From positions 30,545 to 36,293 of the forward strand of contig NZIY01000006.1 of NCBI GenBank assembly GCA_002691795.1: a stretch of DNA of 5,749 nucleotides. Reading direction: 5' to 3'. Positions 1 to 5,749 of the stretch are shown in pieces. The stretch's first letter is position 1. Every line of letters begins with the position of its first letter. The notes beneath the pieces were generated by a model. The model did not search any database and was not told the DNA's origin. It saw only the letters and a program-made list of their open reading frames with translations. A program made the position numbers and the translations under genes. The DNA comes from SAR116 cluster bacterium (lineage in GTDB: Bacteria > Pseudomonadota > Alphaproteobacteria > Puniceispirillales > Marisalimonadaceae).

Positions 1-1079
1 TGATTAAGCACAAAAGATAAAAATTTTCTTACATATTCAATGTTTATACTCAAAAACACTCCTAACGATGCCCCAAAAACAGTGCCCAAGAAACCAATAG
101 ATGTGCCAATTAAAATGAATATTTTGATTATTGCTTTTTTTGATGCGCCCATTGTTCTAAGAAGAGCAATGTCTCCAGATTTTGCATTAACAAGCATTAT
201 CATAGATGATATTATATTAAATGCTGCAACTAATATTATCAGTGTTAATATCAAGAACATAACATTTTTTTCAACCTTTAAAGCATTTATAAATGTACTA
301 TTTTGTTTTTTCCAATCAATTAAACTAAAATTTTTTCCTAATATTTTTTTTATTTCTTTTGTAAAGCTCTCAGTAGCCTCATGATCTTTCAAAAAAATCT
401 CTAAATTACTTGCAAAATCACCCATTTGTAAAAAATTTTGCGCAGAACTCCAGGGTATAAAAACAAAATTATTATCATACTCATACATTCCAACATTAAA
501 CAACCCTCCAATTTTAAAAGTTTGTTTTTGTGGAATAATTCCTAGAACTGTATTCATACCACTTGCGGAGACCAAAGATAATTTATCACCTACATTAACA
601 TTTAACCTTTTTGCCAAACGTGAACCAATAATAATTTCATTGTTTATTTTAAAATTAGATCTAGCTTTATTGTTTAAACTATCCCATAACAACTTTTTGG
701 CAGGTAAATCTGACCATCTTATACCTTTTATCATGACTCCACTTATATAGTGTTTTGATCGGGCCAAACCTTGTCCATCAATTTGAGGTATTATTGCAAG
801 AACATTATTATTATCACTTACTTTTTTAGAAATTTCATTATATTTAGATATTAATTGGCCATTTTGAGAATAGATCATTAAATGCCCGTTAATTCCTAAT
901 ATTCTATTAACTAATTCTGATCTAAAACCATTCATTACAGACATAACAATTATTAAAGTAGCAACACCCAATGCAATGCCAATAAAAGAAAACCAAGAAG
1001 ATAAAGATATAAAACCTTCAGTTTTTTTTGATTTGATATACCTAAATGCCAAAAAAAATTCGAATGAATTATAAATCAT
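1..1079 (-). CDS. lolC: LolC/LolE-family lipoprotein-releasing permease, C-terminus cut by window edge
   Basis: This is the inner-membrane permease subunit of the LolCDE-type ABC transporter, which extracts mature lipoproteins from the inner membrane and hands them to LolA; the ATPase partner would be LolD. I translated 359 codons from the ATG at 1079-1077. The order is a short cytoplasmic N-terminus, a first membrane segment at about residues 25-48 ending in the family signature SVMNGFRSEL (47-56), a periplasmic domain to about 270, a second membrane segment at about 273-298, the conserved cytoplasmic stretch KSGDIALLRTMGAS (300-313), and a third at about 318-345. Family members are usually about 410 residues, so roughly 50 residues with the fourth membrane segment lie outside the window. 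The start is 5 nt after the proS stop, so the two are probably cotranscribed. Residues 180-188 (GIIPQKQTF) resemble the LolA-binding hook region of LolC. LolC, LolE and merged 'LolF' types cannot be separated securely. The family call is firm. Confidence 0.93.
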   Translation of the reverse strand, partial: MIYNSFEFFLAFRYIKSKKTEGFISLSSWFSFIGIALGVATLIIVMSVMNGFRSELVNRILGINGHLMIYSQNGQLISKYNEISKKVSDNNNVLAIIPQIDGQGLARSKHYISGVMIKGIRWSDLPAKKLLWDSLNNKARSNFKINNEIIIGSRLAKRLNVNVGDKLSLVSASGMNTVLGIIPQKQTFKIGGLFNVGMYEYDNNFVFIPWSSAQNFLQMGDFASNLEIFLKDHEATESFTKEIKKILGKNFSLIDWKKQNSTFINALKVEKNVMFLILTLIILVAAFNIISSMIMLVNAKSGDIALLRTMGASKKAIIKIFILIGTSIGFLGTVFGASLGVFLSINIEYVRKFLSFVLN

Positions 1080-1084
1080 TTAAA

Positions 1085-2407
1085 CTAAACCATATTTTTG
1101 CATATATAATTAAAAAGCTCATTCAAGCTTGAGTTAATGGTAGTATCAGTTTTCCTAATTTTAATTTCATAACTATCAGTCTTTACCCCTTTTGGACCAA
1201 TTATAATTTGAAAGGGAAACCCGATTAAATCTGCAATTGCTAATTTTGAACCAATACTTTCTTTGCTATCATCAAGTAAAACATCAATATTATTTTCTTT
1301 GCAGTACTCGTATAATTTAGTAGAGATTTTTGTACATTCTTTGTTATCTGGGTTTAAGTTTATTAAACTACACATAAATGGTGTTACTTCTTTAGGCCAT
1401 ATAATACCTTTAGAATCATGATTAGCCTCTATAATTCCACCAACTAATCTTGAAACTCCAACGCCATAAGAGCCCATATAAACAGAAATATTTTTTCCAT
1501 TTTCATTTGTTATAGTCGCATTTAAAGGCTCAGAATACTTTTGTCCAAAATGAAATATATGACCTACTTCAATACCTTTGGTATTAATTAATTCTCCTAA
1601 TATATTTTTTGACTCTTTTGGAATGTGCTTTTCTTCAGTTGCTGCATAAAAAGATGTATATTTGTCAATACATTCTTGCAAATTATCATTATAATTAATT
1701 TTATCGAACAGTTCTTGCATTTCCAAAAGGCTTTTATCAAAATAAACGTTACTTTCTCCAGTTTTTGATAATATTATAAATTCATGACTTAAATCTCCAC
1801 CTATAGGTCCTGTATCAGCCTTCATTGCAATAGGACGTAACCCCATTTTTTTAAATAACTTCATATAAGCAACGAACATTTTGTTATAAGACTTTATTGC
1901 ATTATCTAAATTAGTGTCGAACGAATATGCATCTTTCATTAAAAATTCACGTCCTCTCATAACACCAAATCTAGGTCTAACTTCGTCTCTAAATTTCCAT
2001 TGTACATGATACAAATTGAGTGGCAGGTCTTTATAACTTTGGATGTTATTTCGAAAAATGTCGGTAATTAATTCTTCGTTGGTTGGTCCATATAATAACT
2101 CCTTTTTATTTCTATCTACAATTCTTAGCATTTCCTTTCCATAATCTTGATATCTACCAGATTCTATCCAAAGTTCAGATGGTTGAATTGTAGGCATCAA
2201 AATTTCTACAGCACCAGCATTGTTCATTTCAACTTTAGTAATATTTTCTATTTTATCTAAAACTTTTTTCCCAAGTGGTAACCAAGAATAAATTCCGGAA
2301 GTTGACTGTTGGCACATTCCTGCTCTGAGCATTAAAACATGAGAGGGTATTTCAGCTTCTTTAGGTTTGTCTTTTTTAACAGGTAAAAAATAATTTGTTA
2401 ATTTCAT
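1085..2407 (-). CDS. proS: Prolyl-tRNA synthetase, short alphaproteobacterial type
   Basis: ProS is a cytoplasmic class II aminoacyl-tRNA synthetase that uses ATP to join proline to tRNA(Pro). The 440-residue product opens with MKLTNYFLPV, typical of the family. It carries GPTNEE (107-112), motif 2 with FRDEVRPRFGVMRGREF (139-155), IGGDLSHEF (202-210) and motif 3 GSYGVGVSRL (312-321). An anticodon-binding domain follows from about residue 340 (DVLLDDSKESIGSKLA, 375-390). Enterobacterial ProS is about 570 residues, with a ~180-residue editing domain between motifs 2 and 3. Here only about 100 residues (about 211-310) occupy that interval, as in other alphaproteobacterial enzymes. Clearing of Ala-tRNA(Pro) would therefore need a separate protein (YbaK/ProXp-ala class), not seen here. 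The ATG at 2407 is supported by the conserved N-terminus and by a purine-rich ribosome-binding stretch upstream. The gene is first in a leftward pair with the lolC-type gene. Confidence 0.97.
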   Translation of the reverse strand: MKLTNYFLPVKKDKPKEAEIPSHVLMLRAGMCQQSTSGIYSWLPLGKKVLDKIENITKVEMNNAGAVEILMPTIQPSELWIESGRYQDYGKEMLRIVDRNKKELLYGPTNEELITDIFRNNIQSYKDLPLNLYHVQWKFRDEVRPRFGVMRGREFLMKDAYSFDTNLDNAIKSYNKMFVAYMKLFKKMGLRPIAMKADTGPIGGDLSHEFIILSKTGESNVYFDKSLLEMQELFDKINYNDNLQECIDKYTSFYAATEEKHIPKESKNILGELINTKGIEVGHIFHFGQKYSEPLNATITNENGKNISVYMGSYGVGVSRLVGGIIEANHDSKGIIWPKEVTPFMCSLINLNPDNKECTKISTKLYEYCKENNIDVLLDDSKESIGSKLAIADLIGFPFQIIIGPKGVKTDSYEIKIRKTDTTINSSLNELFNYICKNMV

Positions 2408-2519
2408 ATATTCTCTCTTATTTAATCTAATCTAAATTTATTAAAAATTAAAGGTAGATTGTAAATAAATAATGAATTAAGTTAAATTTTAATGTTATCT
2501 ATAAATAAGTGTTAAATAA
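2408..2519. promoter_or_regulatory. Divergent proS / hemB promoter region
   Basis: These 112 bp separate the two divergent gene pairs and must hold the proximal promoters for both directions unless transcripts arise elsewhere. For proS, a minus-strand TTTACA (2465-2460; 5 of 6 matches to TTGACA) lies 19 bp before TAAATT (2440-2435; 4 of 6 to TATAAT). For hemB, TATAAA at 2500-2505 is a possible -10 with a poor -35 (TTAAGT, 2477-2482) at 17-bp spacing. In DNA this A/T-rich such matches arise by chance, so the boxes are tentative. GTTAAAT occurs twice in direct orientation (2481-2487 and 2511-2517), 30 bp apart. I see no tRNA, riboswitch or strong hairpin here. Confidence 0.4.
2411..2419 (-). 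promoter_or_regulatory. Purine-rich ribosome-binding site of proS
   Basis: Read on the minus strand, the bases just before the proS ATG are AAGAGAGAA followed by TAT and the start codon. This purine run resembles a weak Shine-Dalgarno sequence and agrees with the start chosen from the conserved protein N-terminus. It is one of the few GA-rich stretches in an otherwise A/T intergenic region. Confidence 0.5.
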
Positions 2520-3515
2520 ATGACTTTAAACAATTTTCCTTTGATAAGAATGAGAAGGACTAGATCAAAAAAGTTTATAAGAAATATTGTTAAAGAAAAC
2601 CTTTTAACAGTAAATGATTTGATTTATCCAATTTTTGTTACTGATGGAATCAACAAAAAAGAACCAATAAATGAAATGCCAGGAATTTTTAGATACTCTT
2701 TAGATTTATTGAAGAAAGAAATAAAAAACATTTTAAACTTAAATATTCCTGCAGTTGCAATTTTTCCAAAAATCAATGACAAATTAAAAAACTCTTCTGG
2801 TACAGAAGCCTTAAATAAAAATAATATTGTTTGTAATGCAATTAAATTAATCAAAGACACATCAAACGAACTAGGTGTTCTATGTGACGTCGCACTAGAT
2901 CCATATACTAACCATGGTCATGATGGTATAATTATTAATGAATATATTGATAATGATGAAACAATAAAAATTTTGTGTGAACAAGCACTTATTCAAACTG
3001 AAGCTGGATGCGATATAATAGCTCCAAGTGATATGATGGATGGAAGAGTAAAAAAAATTAGGGAAACACTTGAAAAAAATAACTTCAAAAATACTCTTAT
3101 AATGTCTTATACAGCAAAATATGCTTCATCTTTTTATGGCCCATTTAGGCACGCTGTAGGGTCATCAATAAACTTTGGAAAGAAGGATAAATCTTCATAT
3201 CAAATGGATTTTTCTAACTCAAAAGAAGCGATAAGAGAAGCTGAATTAGATATTTCTGAAGGGGCTGACATGATAATTGTTAAACCTGGCATGCCATATT
3301 TAGATATTATCAATAAATTGAATAGTAGATTTAATATTCCGATTTTTGCTTATCAAGTTTCTGGCGAGTACACAATGTTGATGTCTGCAATTGAAAAGGG
3401 CTTTTTGGATAAGTCCGTTATCTTAGAAACACTTACTTGTTTCAAACGAGCTGGTTGTACGGGTGTCTTAACATACTTTGCTCCATTAGTTTCCAAAATT
3501 TTAAACGAAGAATAA
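2520..3515 (+). CDS. hemB: Delta-aminolevulinic acid dehydratase (porphobilinogen synthase)
   Basis: HemB condenses two molecules of 5-aminolevulinate into porphobilinogen, the second committed step of tetrapyrrole (heme and related) synthesis, in the cytoplasm and usually as an octamer. The 331-residue product has the usual family length. Visible features are the N-terminal RMRRTR (10-15), the metal-site segment DVALDPYTNHGHDG (123-136), the Schiff-base lysines K200 in SYTAKYASSFYGPFRHAVGS (196-215) and K255 in MIIVKPGMPY (251-260), and SGEY (281-284). In the zinc enzymes the metal segment carries three cysteines; here these positions are A125, D127 and D135, which is the aspartate-type site associated with magnesium/other-metal enzymes. 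Starting at the ATG at 2520 gives a normal-length N-terminus before RMRRTR, whereas the next ATG (2550) would cut into it. No clear Shine-Dalgarno precedes the start. The stop is 1 nt before the oxoprolinase start, indicating a shared transcript. Confidence 0.97.
   Translation: MTLNNFPLIRMRRTRSKKFIRNIVKENLLTVNDLIYPIFVTDGINKKEPINEMPGIFRYSLDLLKKEIKNILNLNIPAVAIFPKINDKLKNSSGTEALNKNNIVCNAIKLIKDTSNELGVLCDVALDPYTNHGHDGIIINEYIDNDETIKILCEQALIQTEAGCDIIAPSDMMDGRVKKIRETLEKNNFKNTLIMSYTAKYASSFYGPFRHAVGSSINFGKKDKSSYQMDFSNSKEAIREAELDISEGADMIIVKPGMPYLDIINKLNSRFNIPIFAYQVSGEYTMLMSAIEKGFLDKSVILETLTCFKRAGCTGVLTYFAPLVSKILNEE
3507..3512 (+). promoter_or_regulatory. Possible ribosome-binding site for the oxoprolinase gene inside the end of hemB
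   Basis: GAAGAA, encoding the last two Glu codons of hemB, lies 4 nt before the ATG at 3517. It is a weak purine-rich match at slightly short spacing. With the hemB stop codon sitting between it and the start, ribosomes finishing hemB could restart directly, so translational coupling may matter more than this site. Confidence 0.3.
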
Positions 3516-3516
3516 A

Positions 3517-5749
3517 ATGTCTAATAATAAATGGTCTTTCTGGATAGATAGAGGTGGAACTTTTACAGATATTGTAGCTAAAAGTCCAAACAATAAATTA
3601 ATTATAAAAAAATATCTTTCCGTAAATAGAGGTGTTTACGATGACGCTTCTTCATATGGTATTTCAAAAATAATAAATGAAAGTACAAAAGAAAATAATA
3701 ATATTTCTGCTATAATTAAAGAAATTAAAATGGGTACAACTGTAGCTACAAATGCACTTCTTGAAAGAAAAGGTGCTAAAACCTTATTGGTTACAACAAA
3801 AGGTTTTAGAGATGCTCTTGAAATTGCATATCAGGACCGCTCAAATATATTTTCAAAAAAACCAATAAAACCTGAGAATTTATATAAAAAAGTTGTAGAA
3901 GTAGACGAAAGAATAGATAGTAATGGAAACATTATTAAAAACCTAAAACAAAGTGAAGTAAAAAAAGAACTTCTTAAATTTAAATCACAAGGTTTTAATA
4001 GTTTAGCAATAGTTTTAATGCATGGTTACAAATTTAAAAAACATGAAGAGTTAATACAAAAATTAGCTAAAAATATTGGGTTTGATCAAATTTCAATAAG
4101 TTCTCAAGTGTCACCACTTGTAAAAATTGTGTGTAGAGGAGATACCACAGTCGCAGATGCTTACCTTTCTCCGATACTTAAAAAATACCTTAACAACTTC
4201 ACATCAAATTTAACAAATAGTGTTAGAAACTATAACCAAATAAAAAAAAATATTTATTTCATGATGTCTTCAGGCGGCCTTACATCTGCAATAAATTTTA
4301 AAGGGAAAGACTCTATTTTATCTGGACCTGCTGGAGGAGTTGTAGGTTCTGTAGAAACCATAAAATCATTAGGAATTAGCAAGATAATTAACTTTGATAT
4401 GGGTGGCACTTCAACTGATGTTTCTCATTTCAATAAAAGTTATGAAAGAAAAAACGAAAATATTATAGCAGGAACAAGAATTACTTCACCAATGCTGGAT
4501 GTGCACACAGTTGCAGCCGGAGGTGGGTCTATTTTAAAATTTGAAGATGATAGATTTCAAGTCGGCCCTCAATCTGCAAGTTCTAATCCAGGACCAACTT
4601 GTTATGGTAATAAAGGACCTCTTACAGTAACAGATGCAAATTTAATTGTTGGGAAAATTAATGAATCCTTTTTTCCAAAAATATTTGGGAAAAATCAAAA
4701 TGAACCTCTAAATAAGAAAAAAGTTGTTTCAAAATTTCAACAATTAAAAAATAAATATAAAATCCCAAAAAGCATTGAACTAATTGCATCTGGGTTCCTT
4801 CAAATAGCGTCTGAAAATATGGCAAATGCAATAAAAAAAATTTCAATACAGAGAGGTCATGATATAACTAAATATACTTTATCTTGCTATGGAGGTGCTA
4901 GTGGTCAACATGCATGCTCAGTAGCAGATTCTCTTGGGATAAAAAAAATTGTTTTTAATAAGTTTTCCGGAGTTCTTTCAGCTTACGGAATGGGAATTTC
5001 AGATGTAAGAAGCTATCGCCAAAAAAATGTAAATGAAAAATTAAATAATAGAAATCTAAAAGGTCTAAATAAAGTATTTAATGAATTAGAAAAACAATGT
5101 ATTGATGAACTTTTTAAAAATTCAAATGAACCTAAAGATATCAATGTTTATTATAAGCTTTTTTTAAAATATTTTAACTCTACAACGACCATAGAAATAC
5201 CATATGAAGACATTAAAACAGTTATAAAGAGTTTTAATAAAAATCATAAATATAGATTTGGGATCTTATTTGAAACCTCAGAAATTATAATAGATTATAT
5301 TGAAACTGAGGTTTTGATAAAAAATTCTTATTCAAAAAAACATGCTATTAATTGTAAACTTTCTAAATATCCCAAAACATTAGATACGACTAAGGTATTT
5401 ACAAATGGGAAATGGAAAAATGTGAATATAATTTCTCAAAAACAATTTTTAAAAAATACAAAAATAAAAGGCCCTTTGTTAATTATAGAAGATAATCAAA
5501 CTATTTTTGTAGATGAGAATTGGGAAGCAAAATTTATAGCAAATAAATTTATAATATTAGATAAAATAAATGATAAATCTAAAAAAAGTTTAAATAATTT
5601 TAACTTTAAAAAATCTGACCCTATACTATTAGAAATTTTTAATAATTTATTCATGAATATTGCTGAACAAATGGGAACAGTGCTTCAACAAACAGCCTCC
5701 TCCGTAAATATAAAAGAAAGAGTTGATTTTTCTTGTGCAGTATTTTCAA
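3517..5749 (+). CDS. 5-oxoprolinase, ATP-dependent (fused HyuA-HyuB type), 3' end beyond window
   Basis: The best call is 5-oxoprolinase of the OPLAH type, which uses ATP to open 5-oxo-L-proline (pyroglutamate) to L-glutamate in the cytoplasm. The frame runs open for 744 codons to the window edge. The A half has the actin-like phosphate-binding motif DRGGTFTD (11-18), MGTTVATNALLERKG (72-86), RGDTTVADAYLSP (from 207), SGPAGGVVG (269-277), FDMGGTSTDVSHF (293-305), HTVAAGGGSI (330-339) and CYGGASGQHAC (457-467). A Lys/Asn-rich linker (about 682-699) leads into the B half, which begins DPILLEIFNN (701-710), followed by AEQMG (716-720) and NIKERVDFSCAVFS to the last full codon. Fused family members are about 1,200-1,290 residues, so some 450-550 are missing. 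Hydantoinase and other carboxylase-like relatives share the fold, but the fusion and the A-half motif wording favour oxoprolinase. It follows hemB by 1 nt. I see no frameshift. Confidence 0.9.
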   Translation, partial: MSNNKWSFWIDRGGTFTDIVAKSPNNKLIIKKYLSVNRGVYDDASSYGISKIINESTKENNNISAIIKEIKMGTTVATNALLERKGAKTLLVTTKGFRDALEIAYQDRSNIFSKKPIKPENLYKKVVEVDERIDSNGNIIKNLKQSEVKKELLKFKSQGFNSLAIVLMHGYKFKKHEELIQKLAKNIGFDQISISSQVSPLVKIVCRGDTTVADAYLSPILKKYLNNFTSNLTNSVRNYNQIKKNIYFMMSSGGLTSAINFKGKDSILSGPAGGVVGSVETIKSLGISKIINFDMGGTSTDVSHFNKSYERKNENIIAGTRITSPMLDVHTVAAGGGSILKFEDDRFQVGPQSASSNPGPTCYGNKGPLTVTDANLIVGKINESFFPKIFGKNQNEPLNKKKVVSKFQQLKNKYKIPKSIELIASGFLQIASENMANAIKKISIQRGHDITKYTLSCYGGASGQHACSVADSLGIKKIVFNKFSGVLSAYGMGISDVRSYRQKNVNEKLNNRNLKGLNKVFNELEKQCIDELFKNSNEPKDINVYYKLFLKYFNSTTTIEIPYEDIKTVIKSFNKNHKYRFGILFETSEIIIDYIETEVLIKNSYSKKHAINCKLSKYPKTLDTTKVFTNGKWKNVNIISQKQFLKNTKIKGPLLIIEDNQTIFVDENWEAKFIANKFIILDKINDKSKKSLNNFNFKKSDPILLEIFNNLFMNIAEQMGTVLQQTASSVNIKERVDFSCAVFS

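Noticed and set aside
40..384. Open frame of 114 codons on the plus strand
   Set aside because: It lies antisense to the clearly conserved lolC-type gene, has an unremarkable hydrophobic composition caused by the complementary membrane-segment codons, and shows no recognisable domain.
2435..2449. Short inverted repeat AATTT / AAATT in the intergenic region, considered as a terminator or operator
   Set aside because: The arms are only five A/T pairs with no GC stem or T-tract, and both flanking genes start rather than end here, so a terminator makes no sense and chance is likely.
2624..2860. Open frame of 78 codons on the minus strand
   Set aside because: It is wholly antisense to hemB, whose protein is conserved throughout this stretch; no ribosome-binding site or family likeness supports it.
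4658..4846. Open frame of 62 codons on the minus strand
   Set aside because: It is antisense to the oxoprolinase A half and looks like a chance frame in AT-rich DNA.
3517..5749. Possibility that the long right-hand gene is split into separate hyuA and hyuB genes or frameshifted
   Set aside because: Translation stays open in one frame through the A-half end (Gly-Pro and Trp669 region) and directly into the B-half start motif, with no stop or new start context between them.

Overview
The window is strongly AT-rich, compact chromosomal DNA, most likely from an alphaproteobacterium with a streamlined genome. A SAR11-like or similarly AT-rich marine lineage fits, but that lineage level is inference. 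The grounds are the short (440-residue) bacterial prolyl-tRNA synthetase without the large editing insertion, its tight linkage to a lolC/lolE-type gene (an arrangement common in alphaproteobacteria), very small intergenic gaps, and heavy A/T-ending codon use with many poly-A/poly-T runs. No mobile element, CRISPR array, rRNA, tRNA or phage gene is visible.

The layout is two divergent gene pairs around one 112-bp intergenic region at 2408-2519. Leftward (minus strand) runs proS (2407-1085), followed after 5 nt by a lolC/lolE-type lipoprotein-release permease. The permease starts at 1079 and leaves the window at position 1 with its C-terminus missing. Rightward (plus strand) runs hemB (2520-3515), followed after a single base by a long reading frame starting at 3517 that is still open at 5749. 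That frame encodes a 5-oxoprolinase of the fused HyuA-HyuB (OPLAH) type, of which the A half and the first ~45 residues of the B half are present.

Functionally the leftward pair joins tRNA(Pro) charging with lipoprotein export to the outer membrane. The rightward pair joins the second step of tetrapyrrole synthesis (5-aminolevulinate to porphobilinogen) with ATP-dependent opening of 5-oxoproline to glutamate. All four genes look intact within the window, with catalytic motifs in place and no frameshift. I regard this as mostly ordinary housekeeping DNA. The points most worth a second look are the hemB/oxoprolinase coupling, the synthetase's lack of an editing insertion, the Asp-type metal site in HemB, and the mixed LolC/LolE character of the permease. 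I found no convincing previously undescribed system.
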